Shown here: one piece after another, positions 26,719 through 35,555 of the stretch | Layout of the letters: every line of letters starts with the position of its first letter | Numbering within the stretch: the stretch's first letter is position 1 | Assembly (NCBI RefSeq): GCF_002887595.1 | Contig: NZ_PEBU01000001.1 | Span: forward strand, 620,001-684,000 | DNA: 64,000 nucleotides | From: Bowmanella denitrificans | Lineage (GTDB): Bacteria > Pseudomonadota > Gammaproteobacteria > Enterobacterales > Alteromonadaceae | Reading direction: 5' to 3' | Notes under the pieces: generated by a model | The model's input: the letters and a program-made list of their open reading frames with translations, nothing else | What the model was told of the DNA's origin: nothing | Databases searched by the model: none | Program-made: the position numbers and the translations under genes

Positions 26719-27726
26719 ATGCTAATCAGATTATTCCCTGCAGCCTGGCTTCTTGTCTTGCTTGGCGGCTGTGCTGCAAACCGTGATGAGGTTATTCCCG
26801 CTCTCTCTGCACAGGTTAATTTTCCCGCCATCGGGCTATTTAATCAATTACCGGGAAATCGTCTTGAGTCATGGTGTGATCAGCAACAAAAGCGCCAGCA
26901 TGCAGACTGTCAGGCCGGTACCCTTGAGCTTACACAGCTGCAGAGCAGATTGGCTGACAGCGGATTATTTCCACTGATCACCCTGGAAGCTGGAGCAGAC
27001 TATGAGTTGTTGCTATCCAGTGCCCAGATTGAAGATCACAAAGTGCGAGCCGAATTAATCCTGGCGTGGCGTGGCATTCTACTGCACCGTTATGAATACA
27101 AGGTTGACACAACTGAGGCCAGCGCAAAGATAGTCAGGCTGTTAATAGCAGATATGCTGCAGGACAAGGTGTTCAGTTCCGGTTATCTGGCCGGTGCGCT
27201 GGAATCAGACAACTATGAAAAGGACCTGCAGGCACCGGCCAAGGTAGCAAATTTTCAGCTCAGCCACAGGCTAACCTACAATGATCCATTCCAGGGCTCT
27301 ATCCTGACTTACAAGGATCCCGCCTATAGCAGTGACCGAATTGAAGTCAGTGTTTATCCCATTCCATCCAGCGATCTCAGTAATACCCCTGCCATCATAG
27401 AAGAGGAAACGGCTAAATTAAGGGGTAACCTGAGTGACTTTGCCAAACAGCATAACCTGCCTCCCCTGACGATGAGTCAGGACAAAATTCTGGACTGGAC
27501 CCAGCAAAGTAAGCAGTTTCAGGGATATTATCTTGATGCCAGCATTGTCAGTAGGGATACAGAACCCTTTTATGCATCTTATTTTTTCTTTATACAGCAG
27601 GATAAAATCGTCAGATTTACCACGACATTTCCTTCAGACTTAGCCATGAATTTTGTTAAGGAAGCCTTACCGCAAATGGCAATTCCGGGTGAGTCGGCCT
27701 TTATGGCTAAGCTGAGAAAGCCATAG
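26719..27726 (+). CDS. Lipoprotein of unknown function
   Basis: The 335-residue protein has a lipobox (LLVLLGGC, Cys18), so it should be a lipidated envelope protein. Residues 25-160 form one alpha/beta-looking part and residues about 170-335 another that ends in FAMN-like strand patterns (KIVRFTTTFPSDLAMNFVKEALPQM). I do not recognise a named domain. It stands alone between the amidohydrolase and dps. Confidence 0.65.
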   Translation: MLIRLFPAAWLLVLLGGCAANRDEVIPALSAQVNFPAIGLFNQLPGNRLESWCDQQQKRQHADCQAGTLELTQLQSRLADSGLFPLITLEAGADYELLLSSAQIEDHKVRAELILAWRGILLHRYEYKVDTTEASAKIVRLLIADMLQDKVFSSGYLAGALESDNYEKDLQAPAKVANFQLSHRLTYNDPFQGSILTYKDPAYSSDRIEVSVYPIPSSDLSNTPAIIEEETAKLRGNLSDFAKQHNLPPLTMSQDKILDWTQQSKQFQGYYLDASIVSRDTEPFYASYFFFIQQDKIVRFTTTFPSDLAMNFVKEALPQMAIPGESAFMAKLRKP

Positions 27727-27734
27727 ATTCCAAA

Positions 27735-27784
27735 AATCGATTAACTCGATTGGCAAACCACCCTTGAACTGAGAGAGGTTTGCC
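27735..27784. promoter_or_regulatory. Two inverted repeats upstream of dps
   Basis: AATCGA/TCGATT (27735-27751) and GGCAAACC/GGTTTGCC (27752-27784, 17-base loop) lie end to end between the lipoprotein stop and dps. The second could be a loose terminator for the lipoprotein gene or an operator for dps. I cannot decide from sequence alone. Confidence 0.35.
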
Positions 27785-27825
27785 CTAATCCTATAGTCAG
27801 GCTTACAGCAAACCGGAGAAAAAGT

Positions 27826-28293
27826 ATGAGTAATATAGATATTGGGATCGCTACTCAGGACAGATTGGATATCGCTACTGGCCTCAAACGACTGTTAGCC
27901 GATTCCTACACCCTGTATTTGCAGACCCATAATTTCCATTGGAATGTGACTGGTCCGCAATTCCGTGAACTGCATTTAATGTTTGAAGAACATTATACCG
28001 AATTGGCTGTAGCAGTGGACGACATAGCCGAACGTATTCGTACTCTGGGTGTGGTTGCACCTGGTACTTACAAAGCCTTTGCCTCATTAAGTTCAATCGA
28101 GGAAGTTGAAGATGTTCCTGCCGCGTCTGACATGGTGAAGATCCTGAATAAAAGCCATGAGCAGGTTGTTAAGACCTGCCGGGAAGTACTGAAACTGGCA
28201 CAGGAAGGGGATGACGAGTCCACCGCCGCACTGGTTTCAGACCGTATGAGAATCCATGAAAAAACCGCATGGATGCTCAGAGCCATGCAATAA
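27826..28293 (+). CDS. dps: Dps family DNA-protection / mini-ferritin protein
   Basis: The 155-residue protein has the ferritin-like four-helix pattern with the Dps ferroxidase motif: [18 protein letters not shown] supplies the His ligands and [20 protein letters not shown] the Asp and Glu ligands of the neighbouring subunit. Dps forms a 12-subunit shell that oxidises iron with peroxide and protects DNA in stationary phase. GGAGAAA stands before the ATG. A hairpin ends the transcript. Confidence 0.93.
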   Translation: MSNIDIGIATQDRLDIATGLKRLLADSYTLYLQTHNFHWNVTGPQFRELHLMFEEHYTELAVAVDDIAERIRTLGVVAPGTYKAFASLSSIEEVEDVPAASDMVKILNKSHEQVVKTCREVLKLAQEGDDESTAALVSDRMRIHEKTAWMLRAMQ

Positions 28294-28302
28294 CTCAGAG
28301 CA

Positions 28303-28323
28303 GGCAGGTGCGCCGCACCTGCC
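28303..28323 (+). terminator. Hairpin after dps
   Basis: GGCAGGTGC and GCACCTGCC are perfect 9-bp arms around a three-base loop, ten bases after the dps stop. The T content downstream is modest (ATTTCC), so it could be a terminator or an mRNA 3' stabiliser. Confidence 0.6.
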
Positions 28324-28413
28324 ATTTCCATCTCATTAACATTTGTTATTGATATTCATTCTCAGTTGCATTATTTTGTGAGTGACCATAAATGATTACT
28401 CATGGAGTTCTGC

Positions 28414-28878
28414 ATGTACGACCAATTCCTCTGTTCTTATCATCGCTCCTGGTTAGCATCCAGCCCTCAGGCTGCATTGGCACATTTGCAACAATGTATG
28501 CACAGTGGTGGTTATCTCCGTCAGCAAGGAGCATGGCGGCAAGCTTTACCCTATCTGGGATGTGCCTACGAAACGGCAGAACTATTGCTGGATTGTCCTG
28601 AGGTAGACGCCCAGGTGGCAGCCACGGAGTTAACCTCTGCCGCCATGTTGTTAGCGGATACCTATTGTCAGCTCAGTCAGCCTCAACTGGGTTTGCGGGT
28701 GTATAGACAATGCCTGCTGAGGCTGACCGAAAAATATCAGAAACCGGATAGCGATTATCCCAGGCTACGACGCTGCATAACCTTGCTTAAAGACAGACTG
28801 ACCGAGCAACTCAATCAGACACCGTTGCAAAATATCAGTAAGCCAGCACCCCGGCAATCCCGGGCCTTTCTTCACTAG
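28414..28878 (+). CDS. Small helical (TPR-like) protein of unknown function
   Basis: The 154-residue product is rich in helical repeats (QGAWRQALPYLGCAYETAELLL, AAMLLADTYCQLSQPQLGLRVYRQCLLRL) resembling two or three degenerate TPR units. The ATG at 28414 has GGAG six bases upstream and is preferred over one 12 bases earlier. It is followed closely by a second small gene. I do not recognise a family. Confidence 0.6.
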   Translation: MYDQFLCSYHRSWLASSPQAALAHLQQCMHSGGYLRQQGAWRQALPYLGCAYETAELLLDCPEVDAQVAATELTSAAMLLADTYCQLSQPQLGLRVYRQCLLRLTEKYQKPDSDYPRLRRCITLLKDRLTEQLNQTPLQNISKPAPRQSRAFLH

Positions 28879-28929
28879 ATGGCAATGCATATGAAGATCC
28901 ATTTAGGTTCCCGGCAAAGGAGAATAGCT

Positions 28930-29106
28930 GTGATAAATGAAAATACTGACTTTCTGAGTCTGAAGATCCGCAAGGATGTGCTGGAAAAACTGATCAGCCA
29001 TCACCAATTGCACGTAGAAGACTTACGCTGTGGAGATAGCCAATCTGCGGCGGCTCTGAAAAGACTTTTAATTGACTGCACAAACATGAATGTAAGTGCA
29101 AACTAA
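28930..29106 (+). CDS. Small unknown protein (58 residues, GTG start)
   Basis: The frame is open from an ATG at 28879, but the GTG at 28930 has AAAGGAG with the ideal seven-base spacing, so I choose it. The product (INENTDFLSLKIRKDVLEKL ... CGDSQSAAALKRLLIDC) looks like a small helical, possibly DNA- or protein-binding module with a Cys pair. It follows the TPR-like gene by 51 bases and probably shares its transcript. Function unknown. Confidence 0.5.
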   Translation: MINENTDFLSLKIRKDVLEKLISHHQLHVEDLRCGDSQSAAALKRLLIDCTNMNVSAN

Positions 29107-29137
29107 CTGACTATATCAGGACCTCTCAGCCACATTA

Positions 29138-29386
29138 TTAACCAAGCCCTTTTTGAATCAGATAGCGATAGGGTGAGCTGTTTGTGTCAGCCTTCAACAA
29201 TTGATGGTCCATAAATCGACAAAAGCTGGGAATATCCCTGGTGGTGGCCGGGTCATCCGCCACCACTAGAATAGTCTGCCCATTCTGCATTTTCCGAATT
29301 GCCAGGCGCACCATCATGACAGGCTCTGGGCAGCGCAACCCCAGGGTGTCCAGTTGCTGATCGGCCTGCTCAAAATCAGATGCCAT
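29138..29386 (-). CDS. tusA: TusA-family sulfurtransferase
   Basis: The 82-residue product from 29386 has the family motif [16 protein letters not shown] with the active cysteine in RCPEP, a two-layer alpha/beta sandwich pattern, and the ending of the SirA/TusA fold. TusA relays persulfide sulfur to tRNA thiolation and molybdopterin synthesis. An upstream in-frame start would add 32 residues lying wholly within pyrE and is unlikely. Its start overlaps the last 11 bases of pyrE, so it is the third gene of the rph-pyrE transcript. Confidence 0.88.
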   Translation of the reverse strand: MASDFEQADQQLDTLGLRCPEPVMMVRLAIRKMQNGQTILVVADDPATTRDIPSFCRFMDHQLLKADTNSSPYRYLIQKGLG

Positions 29387-30017
29387 AAGCCTGCCGGTAT
29401 GCCTGAATTTGCTGCAGATGCTCTGCCATTTCGGGTTTGTCCTGCAGGTAACTGATAAGGTCCCGCAAGCTGATAATGGCAATCACCTTAGTAGCAAAGT
29501 CCCGTTCAACTTCCTGGATAGCAGAGAGCTCGCCCTGTCCCTTCTCCTGACGGTCCAGAGCAATCAGTACACCAGCCAGACTGGCATGGTTAGCCTGGAT
29601 AAGCTGCATGGATTCGCGGATAGCAGTACCAGCGGTGATAACATCGTCCACCAGCATGATATTACCTTGCAGAGGACTGCCAACCAGATTGCCGCCCTCA
29701 CCGTGATCCTTGGCTTCCTTGCGGTTAAAACAATATGGCTTATCTATGTTGTGCTTATCTGCCAGGGCAACCGCTGTGGTAGTGGCGATTGGGATACCTT
29801 TGTAGGCCGGACCGAAAATAACATCGTAGTCCACATTGGCGTTTACCAGCGCGGCAGCATAGAACTGTCCCAGCTTTGCCAGATCACGGCCGGTATTAAA
29901 TAAACCCGCATTAAAGAAGTAGGGGCTGGTTCGCCCTGACTTCAGCTTAAACTGTCCGAATTTGAGTACCTGCCGGTCCAGGGCAAACTCGATAAAGTCT
30001 TTTTGATAATCCTGCAT
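29376..30017 (-). CDS. pyrE: Orotate phosphoribosyltransferase
   Basis: The 213-residue product matches PyrE over its full length, including [16 protein letters not shown] and the PRPP-binding loop [18 protein letters not shown]. It joins orotate with PRPP to make OMP in pyrimidine synthesis. It follows rph by ten bases, the order found in E. coli, where rph translation controls pyrE by attenuation; no attenuator is obvious in the ten-base gap here. Confidence 0.97.
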   Translation of the reverse strand: MQDYQKDFIEFALDRQVLKFGQFKLKSGRTSPYFFNAGLFNTGRDLAKLGQFYAAALVNANVDYDVIFGPAYKGIPIATTTAVALADKHNIDKPYCFNRKEAKDHGEGGNLVGSPLQGNIMLVDDVITAGTAIRESMQLIQANHASLAGVLIALDRQEKGQGELSAIQEVERDFATKVIAIISLRDLISYLQDKPEMAEHLQQIQAYRQAYGI

Positions 30018-30027
30018 GCCTCAATCC

Positions 30028-30741
30028 TCAGTTCAACGCCGCTCTTTGGATATCGAAAATTTCACGTAGCGCATGCTTAGCCAGTTCCATCATTTCCTGC
30101 ATTTCATCGAAGCTGAAAGGCTCTTCTTCGGCTGTCCCTTGTACCTCGATGAGCTTACCGGAATCTGTCATCACCACATTCATATCAGTCTCGGCGGCAG
30201 AATCCTCAATATACTCCAGATCGGCCACCGGATTGCCCTTGTATACCCCCACAGAAACAGCAGCGACCATATATTTCATCGGATTGGCTTTAATCATTCC
30301 TTTGGCGCGCATCCAGGTCAGTGCATCGGCAAGTGCCACACAAGCACCTGTTATGGATGCCGTACGCGTGCCACCATCAGCCTGAATCACATCGCAATCC
30401 AACAAAATAGTGTTTTCACCAAGCAAGCTTAAATCCACGGCTGCGCGGAGTGAGCGGGCAATCAAACGCTGGATTTCCAGAGTGCGTCCGCCTTGCTTTC
30501 CCCTGGCAGCCTCACGGTCACTGCGGGTATGAGTGGAACGCGGTAACATGCTGTATTCAGCGGTGATCCAACCTTTACCCTGGCCTTTCATAAAGCGGGG
30601 TACACCTTCTTCGACAGAAGCGTTACAAATCACCTTGGTATTGCCGAACTCAATCAGTACAGAGCCTTCAGCATGGCAGGTGAATTGTCGGGTAATAGTA
30701 ACCGGGCGAATTTGATTGGCGGTTCTTCCGCTTGGACGCAT
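30028..30741 (-). CDS. rph: Ribonuclease PH
   Basis: The 237-residue protein is a full-length RNase [17 protein letters not shown] start, [23 protein letters not shown] phosphate-binding and catalytic segment, and [19 protein letters not shown]. It trims tRNA 3' ends by phosphorolysis. The C-terminus ([18 protein letters not shown]) is intact, unlike the frameshifted rph of E. coli K-12. Divergent from yicC, as in many gammaproteobacteria. Confidence 0.96.
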   Translation of the reverse strand: MRPSGRTANQIRPVTITRQFTCHAEGSVLIEFGNTKVICNASVEEGVPRFMKGQGKGWITAEYSMLPRSTHTRSDREAARGKQGGRTLEIQRLIARSLRAAVDLSLLGENTILLDCDVIQADGGTRTASITGACVALADALTWMRAKGMIKANPMKYMVAAVSVGVYKGNPVADLEYIEDSAAETDMNVVMTDSGKLIEVQGTAEEEPFSFDEMQEMMELAKHALREIFDIQRAALN

Positions 30742-30933
30742 ATTGTTTTCCTCTGGCGCTTAACTGGCCGGCATTATAGCCCAATGTGTCATGTACATCT
30801 GCATAAATCAAAGAAACAGCCCTCGGCTAAGCCAGAGCTCACAGGCTCAGCATGCTCCTCCGCTAAGTGATTGGTTCAGCATCAGATCCAGTTAGGTTAT
30901 ACTGACGGCAACACAACGTTCAGGATTATTAGC

Positions 30934-31797
30934 ATGATACACAGTATGACGGCCTTCGCCCGAGTAGAACATAAGGCTCAATGGGGTAGTGCGGTGTGGG
31001 AGATTCGCTCCGTCAATCAACGCTATCTTGAAAGCTATTTTCGTCTGCCTGAACAATTTCGCGGCCTTGAGCCGGTATTACGGGAAAGATTCCGCAAAGC
31101 ACTGCAAAGAGGCAAAGTAGAATGTGCCTTGCGCTTTGTAGCCAATGACGCGGCCGTCGGTAAAGTGACTCTGAACGAAAACCTGGCAAGACAACTGATG
31201 GAAGCAGCTGACTGGGTACAGTCTCATGGCCAGTCTACCGGAGTAAACCCCTTTGACGTACTCAGGTGGCCCGGTGTGATTAGCGCAGAAGAAGCAGATA
31301 TGGATGCTATTCAAAGTGAGATGCTGCAAGCATTTGATACTTGCCTGGCGGAGATGCTGCGGGCCAGAGCGGCGGAAGGAGAAAATCTGCGCTCACTTAT
31401 CGAGCAGAGATTGTCCGCTATCGAGTCAGAAGTAACTACCATCAGAGAAGCCATGCCAGCCGTTTTGGAATGGCAGAGAGACCGGATCAATAACAAGTTT
31501 GCGGAAGCCAAGATAGAATTGGAGGCAGGTCGACTAGAGCAGGAAATGATCCTACTTGCCCAGCGTTTAGACGTCGCCGAAGAACTGGACAGACTGGACT
31601 CACACGTCAGTGAAACGCGCAAAATTTTGCACAAAGGTGGTGCCTGTGGTCGGCGTCTGGATTTTATGATGCAGGAGTTTAACCGTGAGTCTAATACCCT
31701 GGCATCTAAATCCATCAATGCAGAAATCACTCAGTCGGCAGTGGAATTAAAGGTGCTTATTGAGCAGATGCGCGAGCAAATCCAAAATATTGAATAA
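30934..31797 (+). CDS. yicC: YicC-family endoribonuclease
   Basis: The 287-residue product from 30934 begins MIHSMTAFARVE as in the family and contains the N-terminal YicC domain (VWEIRSVNQRYLESYFRLPEQFRGLEP) and the C-terminal DUF1732 region (DRLDSHVSETRKILHKGGACGRRLDFMMQEFNRESNTLASKS). YicC proteins are hexameric, metal-dependent RNases. An upstream in-frame GTG would add 21 residues without conservation; AGGATT lies before 30934. Confidence 0.93.
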   Translation: MIHSMTAFARVEHKAQWGSAVWEIRSVNQRYLESYFRLPEQFRGLEPVLRERFRKALQRGKVECALRFVANDAAVGKVTLNENLARQLMEAADWVQSHGQSTGVNPFDVLRWPGVISAEEADMDAIQSEMLQAFDTCLAEMLRARAAEGENLRSLIEQRLSAIESEVTTIREAMPAVLEWQRDRINNKFAEAKIELEAGRLEQEMILLAQRLDVAEELDRLDSHVSETRKILHKGGACGRRLDFMMQEFNRESNTLASKSINAEITQSAVELKVLIEQMREQIQNIE

Positions 31798-32010
31798 ACA
31801 GTTTTGCGCAATTATTTTCGCATCTCATGACCATTGATAACGACTATATCACCGTAGATGCTGTATATGAGACCGAGTATATCTCAGATTTCGTTGAGTA
31901 AATTTTTGCGCAAATATTTAAGGTTCAACTGTAACAGAGCTCATATTTAACTGTATAGAAGAGCGCAAAGAAGACAGGTCTGAAACTCAGTGTGAGAATG
32001 CGACTTTAAG
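31798..32010. promoter_or_regulatory. Intergenic region with two TTGCGCAA repeats upstream of the XRE gene
   Basis: The perfect palindrome TTGCGCAA, within TTTTGCGCAAnnATTT-like surroundings, occurs at 31804-31811 and 31906-31913, 102 bases apart. They flank a 24-codon frame (31827-31901) with no ribosome site. The position before an XRE-type regulator suggests an autoregulatory operator pair; unproven. Confidence 0.35.
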
Positions 32011-32292
32011 ATGAATGAGAATATTTTTGCACATGAAAAACATGGTGAGTTGATCAGAGAATTACTCTCTGCATATCAGCGGCAGGAACTCAGTGCCGGA
32101 CAAATATTAAAAATTCTTCGCAAAGACATACTGGAAATGAGTCAGGTTGAGTATGCGGCATTGACAGGTATCAGCAGAAGAACATTGTCGGACCTAGAGC
32201 AAGATCTCAGTAGCCCGACTTTCCTGGTATTTAATGCGGCATTCCAACCATTTGGCTTGCAGGCTGGTCTTATTCCAATAGTAAAAGACTAA
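32011..32292 (+). CDS. XRE-family helix-turn-helix regulator (HipB-like)
   Basis: The 93-residue protein contains a helix-turn-helix at about 48-72 (MSQVEYAALTGISRRTLSDLEQD) and a short C-terminal strand region (FLVFNAAFQPFGLQAGLIP) like HipB-type antitoxins. No hipA or other toxin gene follows, so it is either an orphan antitoxin or a stand-alone regulator. Base composition is somewhat more AT-rich than its neighbours. Confidence 0.72.
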   Translation: MNENIFAHEKHGELIRELLSAYQRQELSAGQILKILRKDILEMSQVEYAALTGISRRTLSDLEQDLSSPTFLVFNAAFQPFGLQAGLIPIVKD

Positions 32293-32481
32293 ATAATGAC
32301 TCAGGTCATGCCGTTGTCTAAGTTGATACGACCTCTCTTGTTCAAACCAACGAACAAATAGTGAACAATCACTTTCATAAAATAGCACACAAAACGTACT
32401 TCAGTTTCAATTAAGGAAAGTTCAGGCAAAGTTCACCCATGCGCCACCAGACTGTCTGTATCCTGCTAATGGAGAATACAG

Positions 32482-33153
32482 ATGAGAACAGTATTATGCA
32501 TATTTTGTCTGCTGTTTGGGGTAAATCTTCAGGCCGCTGAAGCCTGGAAAGCATCTTCAGAAGAACGGCAATTAAATGAAAAGCGCGCCATGCGCAGCAC
32601 CAGCAGTTTGCATAGCAGCGAAAAAGACAGCTTGCCAGCGAAGCAGTTAAGCAAACGACCTCAGACAACCGATTCAGGGGATTTCTGGATATACGACGCT
32701 TGGATAGAACTTAACAAAGATACTGACCGCGACGGATTCTACAGTGGATTCACCCTGTCTATTGACGTTGACAGCCACTTTGCTCAAGCTCCAGTTTATG
32801 CCAGGTTATATTTGGGAAAAAATGACAGCTTTCGTGAATATCACAGCACATCCGACTTTTTTGTAAACGGCCAGAGCAGTGATGACTTTTTCGAGGTCAG
32901 TACCGAGCTGTTGGAGGGCTTTGCCGACAATGACTATGAAATTTTGATCGAGCTATATGACGCTGACCGGAATGAATTGGTTGCAGTGTATGACAGTTTC
33001 GATGATGAAGACTTGCTGTATTTACCTCTGGAAAGCCGAGACTATGAATACAACCAGGTGGTAGTTGTCAGGGAAACCAGCGGAGGCTCCACTGGTCTGC
33101 TAAGTCTAATTCCGCTGGCATTACTTTGCTGTTACAGATTCAAACGCGGCTAG
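32482..33153 (+). CDS. Choice-of-anchor H family exported protein with GlyGly-CTERM-like tail
   Basis: The 223-residue protein has a signal peptide (RTVLCIFCLLFGVNLQAA), a central beta-sandwich region (FWIYDAWIELNKDTDRDGFYSGFTLSIDVD) and a C-terminal sorting signal: a GGS motif, a hydrophobic stretch (TGLLSLIPLALLCCY) and basic residues RFKRG. This matches the choice-of-anchor H family of Shewanella and Alteromonas relatives and the GlyGly-CTERM/rhombosortase tail. It would be cleaved and exported to the cell surface. The stop lies one base from the convergent gene's stop. Confidence 0.75.
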   Translation: MRTVLCIFCLLFGVNLQAAEAWKASSEERQLNEKRAMRSTSSLHSSEKDSLPAKQLSKRPQTTDSGDFWIYDAWIELNKDTDRDGFYSGFTLSIDVDSHFAQAPVYARLYLGKNDSFREYHSTSDFFVNGQSSDDFFEVSTELLEGFADNDYEILIELYDADRNELVAVYDSFDDEDLLYLPLESRDYEYNQVVVVRETSGGSTGLLSLIPLALLCCYRFKRG

Positions 33154-33154
33154 C

Positions 33155-33595
33155 TCAGGAAGAAGATGACGCATGGGTTGCCTGCCAGTTAACCACTTTC
33201 CATTGCCCAAATCGTTTCACCAGTGTGCCGCTGTTTAAATAATAGCGGTACTGGTTGTTTTGGTGCCCGACCAGTTTAAAGGTCACAACAGCGACATTTC
33301 CGTAAAGCCTGATGTTAACCCCTTGTGCTGAATAATCGACCCGTTCCGAATTTTGCTTTTCTTGATCAAGCTCGGCCATCAATTCAGCCTTACCGAAGCG
33401 CTCTCCGGCTGAACTGGTATATACCAGATCTTCTGCCCAGAATTTATTATGCGCCGCCGGATTATTTTCGCTGGCACCAATCAGAAAATCATCAAGTAGC
33501 GCCTTAATCTCGCTTTGCTCATCAGCCGCCTCAACTTCAACAGACAGCATACACACCAGACAGGCCAACAAAACCCCTGTTAAACGTCGGAACAT
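33155..33595 (-). CDS. Exported NTF2-like (DUF4440) protein
   Basis: The 146-residue product has a signal peptide (MFRRLTGVLLACLVCMLSVEVEA) and an SnoaL/NTF2-like fold pattern (IKALLDDFLIGASENNPAAHNKFWAEDLVYTSSAGERFGKAELM ... VVTFKLVGH). The start at 33595 has AAGGAGA seven bases upstream. Members bind small ligands or act as accessory domains; no catalytic claim is possible. It follows the atl gene by 13 bases. Confidence 0.75.
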   Translation of the reverse strand: MFRRLTGVLLACLVCMLSVEVEAADEQSEIKALLDDFLIGASENNPAAHNKFWAEDLVYTSSAGERFGKAELMAELDQEKQNSERVDYSAQGVNIRLYGNVAVVTFKLVGHQNNQYRYYLNSGTLVKRFGQWKVVNWQATHASSSS

Positions 33596-33608
33596 AAATC
33601 CGTCTCCT

Positions 33609-33983
33609 TTAAAACTCCAGCGCAAACAGCAACTCAGCCAGGTCTGGTCGCCACTGCACGTCTTTTAATCTTACCCTGTTGTTTTTGACCACAATGCCTT
33701 CACTGAGCAACTGTGCGCGCTGCTCGTTTGCAGTTACAGAGCCAGGGGGAAAGGCAATCATGCCAGATGACCTTAGCACCCGGTACCAGGGCAAATTCCA
33801 TTCATCCCCCGCCATACCTAATGCTTTCCCCACCAATCTTGCTCGACCTGGCAGTCCGGCAAGATCAGCAATTTGCCCGTAGCTAGCGACTTTGCCTGGT
33901 GGAATCAGGCGTACTGTCTGCCAGATGCGTTGATAAAGAGCGTTGGTATGGTTTTTACTATTAACTTTGCTGCCACTGACCAT
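33609..33983 (-). CDS. atl: Alkyltransferase-like protein (MGMT family, Atl type)
   Basis: The 124-residue protein is the DNA-binding domain of O6-methylguanine-DNA methyltransferases (RLIPPGKVASYGQIADLAGLPGRARLVGKAL), but the reactive cysteine of the PCHR motif is replaced by tryptophan (LPWYRVLRSSG). Such Atl proteins bind O6-alkylguanine and hand the lesion to nucleotide excision repair instead of removing the alkyl group. Confidence 0.88.
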   Translation of the reverse strand: MVSGSKVNSKNHTNALYQRIWQTVRLIPPGKVASYGQIADLAGLPGRARLVGKALGMAGDEWNLPWYRVLRSSGMIAFPPGSVTANEQRAQLLSEGIVVKNNRVRLKDVQWRPDLAELLFALEF

Positions 33984-34232
33984 CTTTTACCACTTGAAGC
34001 TATCTATCTGTTTTATTTGTTTAAAACAACGTATTCACCTATTGTTTAGTGGTGAAAAATCAACCCAATGGAAGATGTGTTGTTAATCATGCCCTGCGCA
34101 TCCGGTGCTGCCAAGTTTTATTCCGTGCGGAATTTTCGCGCTGTATAAAAAAAACGCTGCAACAGGTATGGTACAAAATGTAAGCTGTGTTTATACCACA
34201 TGGAAGACGGAATTCTGTAAGGGGAACCTATT
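33984..34232. promoter_or_regulatory. Upstream region of the first T6SS operon
   Basis: About 250 bases with the divergent atl gene on the left. ATTCCG/CGGAAT (34120-34133) is a 6-bp inverted repeat with a TG spacer, followed by a poly-A run (34145-34153). I find no convincing sigma-54 -24/-12 element. AAGGGGAA at about 34219 is the ribosome site for tagH. Confidence 0.4.
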
Positions 34233-35450
34233 TTGTCGTTGAAGCTGGAAATTATCAGTTATCAAAAGGAAAGCACGGCCCAGCCCGCTGCTATATCCCT
34301 GGATTCGGGGGGCATCAATATAGGCAGAGACAGAAGTAATGATTGGTGCCTGACCGACCCAGATCGCATTTTGTCGAAGCAGCACTGCCGTGTGGAAAAG
34401 AGCCCAGATGGCTATCTGCTGTTTGATTTAAGCACTAACGGTGTCTTCCTCAATCAGTCATTGCAGGCCATAGGCAAGGGAAACAGTGTAAAGCTGAAGG
34501 ATGGCGATCACTTCAAAATCAGTGATTACGAAATTCGTGTCGGTATTGAAGCAGGCGCACAACCAGACCAAAGTGCCTTTTCGATGCCCGACAACCATGG
34601 CGCAACTTACCAGCAAAACATCCAGGACGTTAATGAAGAAGCGGATTGGCACCAGTTGCTACAACCGCAGATACAATCAATGCCGGACAATGAAGAGACA
34701 GCCGTTGAGATGCCAGAGTTGGCACAAAGCCACTATGATGCGCCTTCTGTTGGTATAAGCATTCCCGAAGACTGGAGCATGCAGGATACGCCAGAGCCTC
34801 CACAGAAAGTCACCACACCGCCGCCGCCCCCACCCGAGCAGGCTACCAGTAACGCCGCCGCGCCCACAGAAGACTTGATTAAAGCCTTCTTGTCCGGCGC
34901 AGGCCTGCCTGCAACTGAAGGGCTGAGCACGGATCCGCAACAATTTATGACCGAATTGGGCAGTCTGTTTCGCTGTATGACAAAAGGCATGATTGGTGTG
35001 CTAGCCGCCAGGGGAGACATAAAGGGTGAATTTCGTCTGGCCCAGACCATGATAAAACCTACAGAAAATAATCCGTTGAAGTTTTCACTGAATGTTGAAG
35101 AAGCAATGCAGTCGCTTATCAGTAAAAGGGGCAGTGGCTACATGGCGGCAGAACCCGCGTTTGATGAAGCATTCGAAGACCTGAAGACTCACCAGATGGC
35201 CATGCTGGCGGGCATGCAGAATGCGCTGCAATCACTGCTTAACACATTCAACCCACAGCGTATTGAACAATCTGACAAGCAATCCTCTGGCGTGTCGAAA
35301 CTATTAGGAAGCCGCAAATCTGCTTATTGGGACAACTATGTATTGTTATACAAAACCTTGTGCCGGGATGGCGAAGATGACGTACAAAATCTGTTCGGCC
35401 GGGACTTTGCCAAAGCCTATGAACAACAGATAAAGAAACAACGGCAATGA
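34233..35450 (+). CDS. tagH: T6SS-associated FHA domain protein TagH
   Basis: The 405-residue protein has an N-terminal FHA domain (about 22-95: INIGRDRSNDWCLTDPDRILSKQHCRV ... DLSTNGVFLN), a linker with a poly-proline run (PPPPPPEQ) and a C-terminal TagH/ImpI-type domain (LGSLFRCMTKGMIGVLAARGDIKGEFRLAQTMI). FHA domains bind phosphothreonine; in other T6SS they read the PpkA kinase signal. No ppkA or pppA gene lies in the window. The start is TTG at 34233 with AAGGGGAA upstream. It begins the first T6SS operon. Confidence 0.9.
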   Translation: MSLKLEIISYQKESTAQPAAISLDSGGINIGRDRSNDWCLTDPDRILSKQHCRVEKSPDGYLLFDLSTNGVFLNQSLQAIGKGNSVKLKDGDHFKISDYEIRVGIEAGAQPDQSAFSMPDNHGATYQQNIQDVNEEADWHQLLQPQIQSMPDNEETAVEMPELAQSHYDAPSVGISIPEDWSMQDTPEPPQKVTTPPPPPPEQATSNAAAPTEDLIKAFLSGAGLPATEGLSTDPQQFMTELGSLFRCMTKGMIGVLAARGDIKGEFRLAQTMIKPTENNPLKFSLNVEEAMQSLISKRGSGYMAAEPAFDEAFEDLKTHQMAMLAGMQNALQSLLNTFNPQRIEQSDKQSSGVSKLLGSRKSAYWDNYVLLYKTLCRDGEDDVQNLFGRDFAKAYEQQIKKQRQ

Positions 35451-35555
35451 GCTTGAAAATATCCCGCACATTCGTGGAATTTAAACTATAAGTAATGACA
35501 TTACGTTTATAAAACAATCAAATAGCAGCTTTAACAAGATACCAGGAGGGAGAGA

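Noticed and set aside
31827-31901. A 24-codon frame (MTIDNDYITVDAVYETEYIS...) upstream of the XRE gene
   Set aside because: No ribosome site and no recognisable similarity; kept only as part of the intergenic description.
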